The notes beneath the pieces were generated by a model that saw only the letters and a list, made by a program, of their open reading frames with translations, was not told where the DNA came from and ran no database searches. The position numbers and the translations under genes were made by a program. 64,000 nucleotides of DNA from DATEDA01 sp963754305 (GTDB lineage Bacteria > Pseudomonadota > Gammaproteobacteria > Burkholderiales > SG8-39): assembly GCA_963754305.1 (NCBI GenBank), contig CAVWFR010000040.1, forward strand, positions 62,001 through 126,000. Reading direction: 5' to 3'. How positions within the stretch are numbered: the first letter of the stretch is position 1; each line of letters opens with the position of its first letter. Below, piece by piece: positions 9,837 to 17,988 of the stretch.

Positions 9837-10112
9837 ATGGACACCCTTTCCCGTTCCGACGCCCCGGCGCGCGAGCCGCGCACCTTCGAGCTGCGTGACA
9901 ACGAGTGGGCGGAAGCGACGCCTATCCGGCGGCTGCGCGTGTCCCGCTGGATCCTCGTCCCGGCCGTGCTGGCGGCGCTGACCGGCATCGTGCTGGTCCT
10001 TTTCACGGCGCTCGCCGCGCTGGCGACCGCCGGCCTGCTTGCCCTGCGGTCTGCCGTGGCGCGGCGGGGCGCGCGGCTGCGCCGGCGCTTCGCGCGCGCG
10101 TTCGGCCGCTAG
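9837..10112 (+). CDS. small single- or double-pass membrane protein, unknown
   Basis: A 91-residue protein starting MDTLSRSDAPAREPRTFELR. A charged N-terminal half is followed by a long hydrophobic stretch (ILVPAVLAALTGIVLVLF and on to LLALR) and a very basic tail (RRGARLRRRFARAFGR). The positive tail suggests the C-terminus faces the cytoplasm. I do not recognise the family. The open frame continues upstream, but that part is a shadow of the preceding gene. It converges on the minus-strand hydrolase with only 4 bases between stops. Confidence 0.55.
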   Translation: MDTLSRSDAPAREPRTFELRDNEWAEATPIRRLRVSRWILVPAVLAALTGIVLVLFTALAALATAGLLALRSAVARRGARLRRRFARAFGR

Positions 10113-10116
10113 CCGC

Positions 10117-11172
10117 TCACTTCGACAGCGCCGCGAGGAACTCGGACAGCCGCGCCGTCACGTAGGCGTACTCGGCGGACTTCTCGCTGGTCGGGAAGTA
10201 CGCGAGATGCCCGCGGATCGAGGGAATCTCGTAGTACTCGGCGCTCTTCAGGTTCTTGTAGACCTCGCGCGCCGCCGCGGGCGGGATCAGCCGGTCGCTC
10301 ACGCTCGGCAGCACCAGCGCCCGCGCCTTGATGCGGCCGAGCGCCTCGGCCATGTTGCCGCCGAACGGCTTCGACACGTCGTGGTCGCGCGCGGCGTAGT
10401 AGCGCCACATCCAGCTCGTCGCGTCCCAGCTCGTGTAGCCGGGAACGAAGCCCATCAGCGTCTTCTGATACTCCTCGGCGTTGCGCGCGTTAGTGTTGAT
10501 GTGATCCTGGCTGAAGAGCCACGGCATGAAGATCATCGCCGCGCGCGCCAGACCGTCGTTGGGGTTTGTCGTGTACTTGCCGCCCTGCCAGGCCGGGTCG
10601 AGCTGCACCGTCGCGATCATCGTGTCGGCGAGCATCTGGAACTGGGCATCGGACTTCGCCGACGGCACGATAAGGACGAGGCCTCTCACGAAATCCGGGT
10701 AATGGATCCCCCACTCCAGCGCCTGGAACGAGCCCATCGAGGGGCCGCCGACCGCGAGCAGGCCCGGCAGGCCCAGCCCGCGCGTGATCAGGTCGTGCTG
10801 CGCGCGCACCATGTCGCGGATCGTGTAGCGCGGGAACGCGGTGCCGAGCCCGTCCTTCGGCGACGACGACAGGCCGCCGCCGATTCCATCCACCGTCACC
10901 ACGAAGTACTTGTCGGTGTCGAGCGCCTTGCCGGGGCCGATGAAGACGTTGAACGAGTTGCGCAGGCCATTGGTCGCATGGGTCACGAGCACGACGTTCG
11001 TCTTCGCGGCGTTGAGCTGGCCGCGGGTCACGTAGCCGACCTTCATGTCGCGCAGCTTCTGGCCGTTCTCGAACGCGAACTCCGGGATGACGTGGAGCTG
11101 GTCCTGCTGCGCGGATGCCATCCCGCACCCGACGAGAAGCGCTGCGAGCAGGCCGCGGACGAACGTCTTCAT
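10117..11172 (-). CDS. secreted MetX-like alpha/beta hydrolase
   Basis: A 351-residue protein with a signal peptide ending GMASAQ. The core resembles the homoserine O-acetyltransferase branch of alpha/beta hydrolases: nucleophile elbow GGPSMGSFQALEWG (S145), then D293 (SVSDRLIPP) and H322 (IRGHLAYF) as the likely triad. True MetX is cytoplasmic, so an exported paralogue is unlikely to make O-acetylhomoserine; hydrolysis or transfer of an acyl group on an extracellular substrate is more plausible (inference). A start preceded by AGGAGG-like sequence at 11173-11183 supports the chosen ATG. The long open frame on the opposite strand is a codon shadow. Confidence 0.8.
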   Translation of the reverse strand: MKTFVRGLLAALLVGCGMASAQQDQLHVIPEFAFENGQKLRDMKVGYVTRGQLNAAKTNVVLVTHATNGLRNSFNVFIGPGKALDTDKYFVVTVDGIGGGLSSSPKDGLGTAFPRYTIRDMVRAQHDLITRGLGLPGLLAVGGPSMGSFQALEWGIHYPDFVRGLVLIVPSAKSDAQFQMLADTMIATVQLDPAWQGGKYTTNPNDGLARAAMIFMPWLFSQDHINTNARNAEEYQKTLMGFVPGYTSWDATSWMWRYYAARDHDVSKPFGGNMAEALGRIKARALVLPSVSDRLIPPAAAREVYKNLKSAEYYEIPSIRGHLAYFPTSEKSAEYAYVTARLSEFLAALSK

Positions 11173-11255
11173 GAGGTTCCTCCTTTGTCGGTAGCGGGCG
11201 CCGGCGCGCCCAGCGCGGGAGTGTAGGCCAACCACGTGGCACGCCGGCCGGCCCC

Positions 11256-11900
11256 TCAGAAGCGGAACAACAGCCCGATCGAATAGAGATCGATGTCGAA
11301 CTCGCCGGTATTGGCGTTGCCGACGTCCATGTAGCGCTCCCACTCGGCGCGCACCGTCACCGTCTTGCCGAAGCTGTACTGCGCGCCCAGGCCGAACTTG
11401 AGATTCGCCTCGTCGGTGGAGGCGTTCGTGTTCAACCCGGGCGCGGGGGTGACGGTCCCGCTGGTCGAGCGGAACGTCCTGGTTTCGGAGCCGAACACGC
11501 CCACCTTCGCGAGCGCCGCGAAGTTGTCGCCCACCGGGAGCAAGCCGACCGCGTCGAGAAACAGCCCGATCACCCGGATGTCCGCATTGAGGGCGCCGGT
11601 CGTCGGTGCCGACACGTTGTTCGTGATCTGGAACTCGCCCAGCCAGGCGAAGCCGGCTTCCACGGCGAGGTAGGGGTTGAAGCGGTAGCCGGCCAGCACC
11701 TTCACCCCGGGATCCCGTTCGTCTTTCACCAGGTTGGACGACGTGGCCCCGACGACGGCCACGACGTCCGGGTTGATGTTCACGTTGGACGAGCCGAGCG
11801 TGAGCCCGGCATACCAGCCGGCTTGGGCCTTGGCGGGCCCGGTCGTACCGAGCAGCGCCGCTCCGATGCATATCGCGACCAAGGGGGAAAAGGTGTTCAT
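11256..11900 (-). CDS. outer-membrane beta-barrel protein (OmpA/OmpW-like fold)
   Basis: A 214-residue protein with a signal peptide (about 1-25, ending GPAKAQ) followed by AGWYAGLTLGSSN, a typical first strand of small barrels. Alternating hydrophobic and polar strands continue to the end, which finishes YSIGLLFRF with the terminal phenylalanine used by the BAM machinery. It is therefore an outer-membrane barrel of about eight strands. Ligand or role is not shown. ATG 11900 is preceded by GAGGAGA, so the longer upstream frame is not needed. It lies upstream of, and divergent from, icmF. Confidence 0.8.
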   Translation of the reverse strand: MNTFSPLVAICIGAALLGTTGPAKAQAGWYAGLTLGSSNVNINPDVVAVVGATSSNLVKDERDPGVKVLAGYRFNPYLAVEAGFAWLGEFQITNNVSAPTTGALNADIRVIGLFLDAVGLLPVGDNFAALAKVGVFGSETRTFRSTSGTVTPAPGLNTNASTDEANLKFGLGAQYSFGKTVTVRAEWERYMDVGNANTGEFDIDLYSIGLLFRF

Positions 11901-12009
11901 GGCGTCTCCTCGTTTGGTGGTGCGGGGGGATTTCATGATAGTCCGCCCCATACGCCCCTCCCCCCGGCCGCAGTAAACTGTGCCCGGTCCTTGCACCCGG
12001 GCGCGAACG

Positions 12010-15000
12010 ATGACCGACCTCAGCGTCAGCCAGCAGCTCACCGCCTACAAGGCGAAGCACAAGATCCGCTTCATCACCGCGGCGTCGCTCTTCGACGGCC
12101 ACGACGCATCGATCAACATCATGCGGCGGATCCTGCAGGCCTCGGGTTGCGAGGTGATCCATCTCGGCCACAACCGCTCGGTCGACGAGGTCGTCACCGC
12201 GGCGCTGCAGGAAGACGCGCAGGGCATCGCCGTCAGCTCCTATCAGGGCGGGCACGTCGAGTACTTCATGTACATGCTCGATCTTTTGCGCGAACGCGGC
12301 GGCGAGAACGTGAAGGTGTTCGGCGGCGGCGGCGGCGTGATCGTGCCGGCCGAGATCAAGGCGCTGCACGACTACGGCGTCACGCGCATCTATTCCCCCG
12401 AGGACGGCCAGAAGATGGGGCTCCAGGGGATGATCAACGACATGATCCAGCGGTGCGACGAGGACGTCTCGGGCTACGCGCCGAAGGATCTCAACGCAGT
12501 GAAGGCGGGCGATCGGCGCGCGCTCGCGCGGCTGATTACCGCGCTCGAGAGCGGGGGCGCTGGCAAGCTCCGGGACCAGCTCCAGAAAGAGGCTGACGAG
12601 CGCTCCATTCCGACGCTCGGCATCACCGGCACGGGCGGCGCGGGAAAGTCTTCGCTCACCGACGAGCTGGTGCGCCGGTTCCGGCTGGACCAGGGCGACC
12701 GGCTGAGTATCGCGGTGCTCGCGGTCGATCCGTCGCGGCGGAAGACAGGCGGCGCGCTGCTCGGCGACCGGATCCGCATGAACGCCATCAACACGCCGAA
12801 GGTGTTCATGCGCTCGCTCGCGACGCGCGACACCGGAAAGGAAATATCGGCCGCGCTCGGCGACGCGATCGCCGCGTGCAAGGTCGCCGGCTTCGACCTG
12901 GTCATCGTCGAAACGGCGGGTATCGGGCAGGGCGACGCTGCGGTCGTGCCGCACGTCGATGTCTCGCTCTACGTGATGACGCCGGAGTACGGCGCGGCGA
13001 GCCAGCTCGAGAAGATCGACATGCTCGACTTCGCCGACTTCGTCGCGATCAACAAGTTCGACCGCAAGGGCGCGGAGGACGCGCTGCGCGACGTACGCAA
13101 GCAGTATCAGCGCAACCGCCAGCTCTTCGGGACGGCCACCGACGAGATGCCGGTGTTCGGCACGCAGGCGAGCCGCTTCAACGACGACGGCGTGACCGCG
13201 CTCTACCAGGCGATCGCGCCGAAGCTCGCCGCGCACGGGTTCAAGCCGGCCCCGGGCGTGCTGCCGGCGGTTGCGACCCGCGCGTCGACCAGCAAGAGCG
13301 CCATCGTTCCCCCGGCCCGTGCGCGCTATCTAGCCGAGATCGCCGAGGCCGTGCGCGGGTACAAACAGCACGCCTTCGAGCAGTCGCGCATCGCCCGCGA
13401 GCGGCAGCAACTGACCGCGACGAGGGAAATGTTGTCATCCCGGCATACGCCGGGATCCAGTGCTGGCTCCGCAACATCCCTGGATTCCGGCGTTCGCCGG
13501 AATGACGAGGCGCTGGACGCCCTCATCACCGCCCGCGAGGCCGCCCTCGACGCCCGCTCGAAGAAGCTCCTCGGCCAGTGGCCGGCGATGCAACGGGCCT
13601 ACGCCGGCGACGAATACGTCGTGAAGATCCGCGACCGCGAGGTCCGCACGAAGCTCACCCACAAGACCCTCTCCGGCACCACGATCCGCAAGGTCTGCCT
13701 GCCGCGCTACGAGGACCACGGCGAGCTCCTCAAGTGGCTGATGCTCGAGAACGTCCCCGGCTCGTTCCCTTTCACCGCCGGCGTGTTCGCGTTCAAGCGC
13801 GAGAACGAAGACCCGACGCGGATGTTCGCCGGCGAGGGCGATCCGTTCCGTACCAACCGTCGCTTTCACCTCGTGTCGAAGGACTTGCCGGCCAAGCGCC
13901 TGTCGACCGCGTTCGACTCGGTGACCTTGTACGGCTTCGATCCGCATGAGCGGCCCGACATCTACGGCAAGGTCGGCAACTCGGGCGTCTCGATCGCGAC
14001 GCTCGACGACATGAAGGTGCTCTACGGCGGCTTCGACCTGTGCGATCCCGCGACCTCGGTGTCGATGACGATCAACGGCCCGGCGCCGACGATTCTCGCC
14101 ATGTTCATGAACACCGCGATCGACCGGCAGCTCGAGAAGTTCCGCGAGGACAACGGCCGCGAGCCGACCGAGGACGAGAGTCAGAAGATCCGCGAGTGGA
14201 CGCTCGAGACCGTGCGCGGCACGGTGCAGGCGGACATCCTGAAAGAGGATCAGGGACAGAACACCTGCATCTTCTCCACCGAGTTCAGCCTCAAGGTGAT
14301 GGGCGACATCCAGGAGTACTTCGTCCACCACGGCGTCAAGAACTTCTACTCGGTGTCGATCTCGGGCTATCACATCGCCGAGGCCGGAGCGAACCCGATC
14401 TCCCAGCTCGCGTTCACGCTCTCGAACGGCTTCACCTTCGTCGAAACATATCTTGCGCGCGGCATGCACATCGACGACTTCGCGCCGAATCTCTCGTTCT
14501 TCTTCAGCTACGGGATGGATCCGGAGTACTCGGTGATCGGCAGAGTCGCGCGGCGGATCTGGGCGGTGGCGATGCGCGAGCGCTACGGGGCGAGCGAGCG
14601 CGGCCAGAAGCTCAAGTTCCACTCGCAGACCAGCGGGCGCTCGCTTCACGCGCAGGAGATCGCGTTCAACGACATCCGCACGACGCTGCAGGCGCTGATC
14701 TCGACCTACGACAACACCAACTCGCTGCACACCAACGCCTACGACGAGGCGATCACCACGCCGACCGAGGAAAGCGTGCGCCGCGCGATGGCGATCCAGC
14801 TCATCATCAACCGCGAGTGGGGCATCGCGAAGAACGAGAATCCCAACCAGGGCGCGTTCGTGATCGAGGAGCTGACCGACCTGGTGGAAGAGGCGGTGCT
14901 GAAGGAGTTCGAGGCGATCAGCGAGCGGGGCGGCGTGCTCGGCGCGATGGAGCTCGGCTACCAGCGCGGCAAGATCCAGGAAGAGTCGATGGCGTACGAG

Positions 15001-15315
15001 CATCAGAAGCACGCGGGCTCGTACCCGATCATCGGCGTCAACACATTCAGGAATCCCCACGGCGACGCGGTCCCCGAAAAGATCGAGCTGATCAGGTCGA
15101 CCGAGGAGGAGAAGCAGTCGCAGCTCAAGCGGCTGCGCGAGTTTCAGGCGCGGGGCGCGGACAAGAGCGGCCCGATGCTCAAGCGGCTCCAGCAGGCGGT
15201 GATCGACAACAAGAACGTGTTCGAGGTGCTGATGGACGCGGTGCGGGTCTGCTCGCTCGGGCAGATCACGCATGCGCTGTTCGAGGTGGGAGGGCAGTAC
15301 CGGCGGAGCATGTGA
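12010..15315 (+). CDS. icmF: fused isobutyryl-CoA mutase IcmF
   Basis: A 1101-residue adenosylcobalamin enzyme interconverting isobutyryl-CoA and n-butyryl-CoA (and related acyl-CoAs), with its own G-protein chaperone fused in. Domains in order: B12-binding domain with DGHDA at 29-33; MeaI-like GTPase with P-loop GTGGAGKS (about 207-214) and NKFD near 348; linker; then the large substrate-binding TIM-barrel domain from about 520 to the end (LFEVGGQYRRSM). ATG 12010 is chosen because the protein then starts like its relatives (MTDLSVSQQLTAYK). Residues about 475-499, in the linker before the mutase domain, are encoded by an inserted palindromic repeat that keeps the frame open. All motifs are intact, so the enzyme is probably active. 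Confidence 0.95.
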   Translation: MTDLSVSQQLTAYKAKHKIRFITAASLFDGHDASINIMRRILQASGCEVIHLGHNRSVDEVVTAALQEDAQGIAVSSYQGGHVEYFMYMLDLLRERGGENVKVFGGGGGVIVPAEIKALHDYGVTRIYSPEDGQKMGLQGMINDMIQRCDEDVSGYAPKDLNAVKAGDRRALARLITALESGGAGKLRDQLQKEADERSIPTLGITGTGGAGKSSLTDELVRRFRLDQGDRLSIAVLAVDPSRRKTGGALLGDRIRMNAINTPKVFMRSLATRDTGKEISAALGDAIAACKVAGFDLVIVETAGIGQGDAAVVPHVDVSLYVMTPEYGAASQLEKIDMLDFADFVAINKFDRKGAEDALRDVRKQYQRNRQLFGTATDEMPVFGTQASRFNDDGVTALYQAIAPKLAAHGFKPAPGVLPAVATRASTSKSAIVPPARARYLAEIAEAVRGYKQHAFEQSRIARERQQLTATREMLSSRHTPGSSAGSATSLDSGVRRNDEALDALITAREAALDARSKKLLGQWPAMQRAYAGDEYVVKIRDREVRTKLTHKTLSGTTIRKVCLPRYEDHGELLKWLMLENVPGSFPFTAGVFAFKRENEDPTRMFAGEGDPFRTNRRFHLVSKDLPAKRLSTAFDSVTLYGFDPHERPDIYGKVGNSGVSIATLDDMKVLYGGFDLCDPATSVSMTINGPAPTILAMFMNTAIDRQLEKFREDNGREPTEDESQKIREWTLETVRGTVQADILKEDQGQNTCIFSTEFSLKVMGDIQEYFVHHGVKNFYSVSISGYHIAEAGANPISQLAFTLSNGFTFVETYLARGMHIDDFAPNLSFFFSYGMDPEYSVIGRVARRIWAVAMRERYGASERGQKLKFHSQTSGRSLHAQEIAFNDIRTTLQALISTYDNTNSLHTNAYDEAITTPTEESVRRAMAIQLIINREWGIAKNENPNQGAFVIEELTDLVEEAVLKEFEAISERGGVLGAMELGYQRGKIQEESMAYEHQKHAGSYPIIGVNTFRNPHGDAVPEKIELIRSTEEEKQSQLKRLREFQARGADKSGPMLKRLQQAVIDNKNVFEVLMDAVRVCSLGQITHALFEVGGQYRRSM
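13434..13506. repeat. palindromic dispersed repeat inserted in frame within icmF
   Basis: Two inverted units: one reads gtcatcccggcatacgccgg and continues to atccag; the second ends ttccggcgttcgccggaa followed by tgac. The outer ends GTCAT and ATGAC are inverted copies. The same element type occurs at 29848, 40696 and 51818. It is translated as part of the IcmF linker (HTPGSS...SGVRRNDE), adding roughly 17-20 residues relative to the usual linker by my recollection of relatives. Confidence 0.8.
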
Positions 15316-15416
15316 GCCGCCCTCCGGGCCGGCCGGCGAACCAAGGTCCGACCTCGCGCGGACGGACGAACGCCGCGCTGGCGTCCTGGTCGAAGCTTTA
15401 CCGGGTATGCGCCGAG

Positions 15417-15875
15417 CTATCCCGCAACCGCGTCGCGGGCACGCAGCTTGGCGGCGATGTAAACGCCGTGAGGCACGTAGAGCAGCTCCGCGATCTTGCG
15501 GATGACGTGCTGCTCGTGTGCGCTCAGCTCCGCGTCCGCGTATGCCGTACGCCACATCAGCTCGATCACCCGCGTCTTTTGCTCGAGGGTGAAGCGCTTG
15601 TTGATGAGCGAGGTGAACTGGTAGTAATCGACCGCCTGCCGCGCTTCTTCTTCGGCCAGACGGAACAGCGATTCGGCCTCCTCCGGCGACAGGCCGAACT
15701 TGTCGCGGACGGCGCGCAGCACGGCTTCGCGCTCGGCCGGCTGAATTTCCCCGCCCGTGCGTGCGACTTCGACCAGCAGCGCTGCGCTCGCCAGCTCGAT
15801 CGTGTGCCGTTCGTCGCTATGGGCGGCCGGAGCGCCGATATTGCGTTCGAAGAAGTCGACAATGGCATTCAGCAT
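15417..15875 (-). CDS. TerB-family tellurite-resistance-like protein
   Basis: A 152-residue soluble helical protein. The pattern ASAALLVEVARTGGEIQPAE, then LFRLAEEEAR and a final MWRTAYADAELSAHEQHVI segment matches the TerB/DjlA-type helical domain, in which acidic positions (here E/D around GGEIQPAE and DAELSAHE) can bind metal. The family is tied to tellurite resistance and envelope stress, but the function of stand-alone members is unclear. It follows a cyclic-nucleotide-binding protein gene by 47 bases on the same strand, suggesting an operon. The ATG at 15875 is preferred over an upstream in-frame start lacking coding character. Confidence 0.8.
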   Translation of the reverse strand: MLNAIVDFFERNIGAPAAHSDERHTIELASAALLVEVARTGGEIQPAEREAVLRAVRDKFGLSPEEAESLFRLAEEEARQAVDYYQFTSLINKRFTLEQKTRVIELMWRTAYADAELSAHEQHVIRKIAELLYVPHGVYIAAKLRARDAVAG

Positions 15876-15922
15876 GACGGTCCGCGATACGGAAAGATGC
15901 GTTGGTTGCCGATCCGTTGCGC

Positions 15923-16417
15923 TCACGTCGCAAGGAAGGATCGCTCCGGCGCAGGATAAGTCGCGCCGACCTGCGCATGAAACTGCCGCTCGTCCGCGAC
16001 GCGGAGCCTGCGGCTCAGCTCCCGCGCGATGTTCATTTGAATGAGCGCGAACTGCTCGAGATCGGTCTCGTAGAGCCTGAACAGGCTCGCCGTCGTCAAC
16101 TCGATGGCGGTGCAGTCCGCCACCGCGAGCACGGACGCGCTGCGCGGGAAGAGATCGAGGAGCGCCATTTCGCCGAAGCAGTCCCCCTGGTGCAGCCGTC
16201 CGAGCAGGTGCTGCTCCCCTCCCCAGTCCTTCAGGACCGCGACCTCGCCGGTCTCGAGAACGTACATCGATTCCGCCTTGTCGCCCTCGCGGAAGAAGAA
16301 CCGATCCTTGGGAACGGTGACGATCGCCGACATCTCCACCAGGGCCGCAATGGCCTCGGCCCGGATCGCGCCGAAGATGGGCATCCCCTGCAGTGCCGCT
16401 ATCCGTGTCGCTTGCAT
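15923..16417 (-). CDS. cyclic-nucleotide-binding domain protein without DNA-binding domain
   Basis: A 164-residue protein that is essentially one Crp-type beta-roll: REGDKAESMYVLETGEVAVL, GDCFGEMALLDLFPRSASV (phosphate-binding cassette with RSA) and a C-terminal helix. No helix-turn-helix follows, so it is not a transcription factor by itself and probably acts as a nucleotide-sensing module with a partner. The TerB-like gene follows 47 bases downstream on the same strand. The stretch 16418-16580 upstream shows no gene. Confidence 0.8.
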   Translation of the reverse strand: MQATRIAALQGMPIFGAIRAEAIAALVEMSAIVTVPKDRFFFREGDKAESMYVLETGEVAVLKDWGGEQHLLGRLHQGDCFGEMALLDLFPRSASVLAVADCTAIELTTASLFRLYETDLEQFALIQMNIARELSRRLRVADERQFHAQVGATYPAPERSFLAT

Positions 16418-16580
16418 GATCCCTCCCGGCGGAACGGAAGACCTGGACGCGGACCGATCGTAGTCCTATGTCGCCGTTTTCGAAACCGCTTGCCGCCCGG
16501 TCGAGCGTCGGGGCGCCGTACTTCGCACCGAGTCTTTATACTGCCGCCCTTTCAGCGACGTGGCCGATCCGGAGCCGGGC

Positions 16581-17159
16581 ATGAAGCTCGAGATGAACAA
16601 GAACTCGCTCTTCGCGGTCCTCCTGCGTTCGCCGTGGTGGATCAGCTTCGCCATCGCGGCCGGGCTGGTTGCGCTGGCGAAGCTCCTGCTGCCGATGATC
16701 CCCGTTGCGTACGCGGTCTTCGCCGGGCTGCCGTTCATCGGCATCGGATGCGTTGCGGGCTGGCGGCAGCTGCGGGCGCCGAGCGACACGCGGGTCGCGA
16801 ATACGCTCGAGGCGGTGCGCGCGATGTCGTGGGGCGATTTTTCCGGTGCGCTGGAGAGCGCCTTCCGGAAGGACGGCTACACGGTTAGCCGGTTAGCCGA
16901 TTCGGCGGCCGACTTGGAACTGACCAGGGCGGGACGCACTTCCCTCGTCGGGTGCAAGCGTTGGAAGGTCGCGCGCACCGGGGTCGACCCGCTGCGCGAC
17001 CTCCATGCCGCGAAGGATGCGCGCGAGGCGCACGAGTGCATCTACGTAGCCATCGGCGAGATCACCGACGGCGCGCGCAAGTTCGCGCTGGAGAAGAAGA
17101 TCCGGCTCGTGCACGGCGCGGAGCTCGTGAAGTTGTTGCCGCGCGTCGGGCGCACGTAG
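16581..17159 (+). CDS. membrane-anchored Mrr-like restriction endonuclease domain protein
   Basis: A 192-residue protein with two membrane segments (WWISFAIAAGLVALAKLLL and VAYAVFAGLPFIGIGCV), then a restriction-endonuclease-fold domain: MSWGDFSGALESAFRKDGY, ADLELTRAGRTSLVGCKRWK, and a C-terminal IRLVHGAELVKLL. The usual catalytic D...QxK reads D...GCK here, so the glutamine is replaced by glycine. ATG 16581 is chosen because GGAG lies 6 bases upstream. Members of this family are common in proteobacteria; their biological role, nuclease or structural, is unproven. It converges on the next gene. Confidence 0.75.
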   Translation: MKLEMNKNSLFAVLLRSPWWISFAIAAGLVALAKLLLPMIPVAYAVFAGLPFIGIGCVAGWRQLRAPSDTRVANTLEAVRAMSWGDFSGALESAFRKDGYTVSRLADSAADLELTRAGRTSLVGCKRWKVARTGVDPLRDLHAAKDAREAHECIYVAIGEITDGARKFALEKKIRLVHGAELVKLLPRVGRT

Positions 17160-17168
17160 CCGCGCGCC

Positions 17169-17450
17169 TCAGCCGACCTTGAGCCGGGTTTCGCCGTAAG
17201 TGAGCTGCCGGATGCGTCGCTCCAGATCCGCATGGTCCGTGGACTGCGCCAGGAAGGCTTCCATCTCGCGTTGGCGCGCACGGTGCAGCTTGCGGTCGAA
17301 CCACGCCATGACGCGGGCAATCACATCGGCGATCGCTTCGCCCTGTCGGAGCGCCACCTTCGCGCTCGCACGGTCCGCATCGTTCAAGTTGATACGGTCC
17401 AGCAGCACTTCGCAGGAATGATGGGCCAGGCTTTCCGCTAAACGTTTCAT
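17169..17450 (-). CDS. small DUF3563-like protein
   Basis: A 93-residue protein. The C-terminal half, with REMEAFLAQSTDHADLERRI, resembles the short DUF3563 family, whose members share a (Y/F)LAxxxDxxDLERR core; the function is unknown. The chosen start (MKRLAESLAHH) has a weak upstream GGGG; an alternative ATG at 17513 would add 21 residues. The divergent FKBP gene starts 162 bases away, and the shared interval contains an AT-richer stretch (tatattggaat, in the minus-strand sense) that could hold a promoter. Confidence 0.55.
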   Translation of the reverse strand: MKRLAESLAHHSCEVLLDRINLNDADRASAKVALRQGEAIADVIARVMAWFDRKLHRARQREMEAFLAQSTDHADLERRIRQLTYGETRLKVG

Positions 17451-17612
17451 CGCTAGATACCCCACTGGAAACACGCGACTATGCTGCGTCGCACCATTCC
17501 AATATAAGGCCATGACGCAGAGATCCCAATCGCAAATTCAGATGGTTAGGATCGTTTCGGGTGATGCCCCGACCCCTCACGGCTACCAACCGGCCACCCA
17601 ACAAGGAGCACG

Positions 17613-17957
17613 ATGTCCACCCCCCAAGCACCGAGCAGTCTCGTCATCGAAGACCTCACCGTCGGCAGCGGGCCGACCGCCGCCGCCGGGCAGACGGTGA
17701 AGGTCCACTACACGGGCTGGCTTACCGACGGCAAGAAGTTCGATTCGAGCAAGGACCGGAACGATCCGTTCGTGTTCCCGCTCGGCGGGGGTCAGGTGAT
17801 CCGCGGCTGGGATCAGGGCGTGCAGGGGATGCAGGTGGGCGGCAAGCGCAAGCTGACGATCCCGCCGGATCTCGGCTACGGGGCGCGTGGCGCAGGCGGA
17901 GTCATCCCCCCCAACGCGACGCTCGTGTTCGAGATCGAGCTGCTGGGGATCATGTGA
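17613..17957 (+). CDS. FKBP-type peptidyl-prolyl cis-trans isomerase
   Basis: A 114-residue single-domain FKBP that isomerises X-Pro bonds and may act as a cytoplasmic folding helper, since no signal peptide is present. The family core is complete: VKVHYTGWLTDGKKFDSS, FPLGGGQVIRGWDQGVQGM, GYGARGAGGVIPPNATLVFE and the LLGIM end. Key active-site residues (Y in HYTG, D in KKFDSS, W in RGWDQG, final F/Y in the FE strand) are present. AGGAG lies 6 bases before the ATG. The ABC-F gene follows 31 bases downstream. Confidence 0.95.
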   Translation: MSTPQAPSSLVIEDLTVGSGPTAAAGQTVKVHYTGWLTDGKKFDSSKDRNDPFVFPLGGGQVIRGWDQGVQGMQVGGKRKLTIPPDLGYGARGAGGVIPPNATLVFEIELLGIM

Positions 17958-17988
17958 GGATGTCGAAAGGCAAGGGGACAAGTCCCCT

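Noticed and set aside
10039..11226. Long plus-strand reading frame opposite the MetX-like hydrolase
   Set aside because: It mirrors the third-codon-position GC of the real minus-strand gene and has an Arg/His/Val-rich composition with no motif.
13435..15555. Very long minus-strand reading frame opposite icmF
   Set aside because: It is an antisense shadow of a strongly conserved gene; composition is Asp/Arg/His/Leu-biased and lacks any domain.
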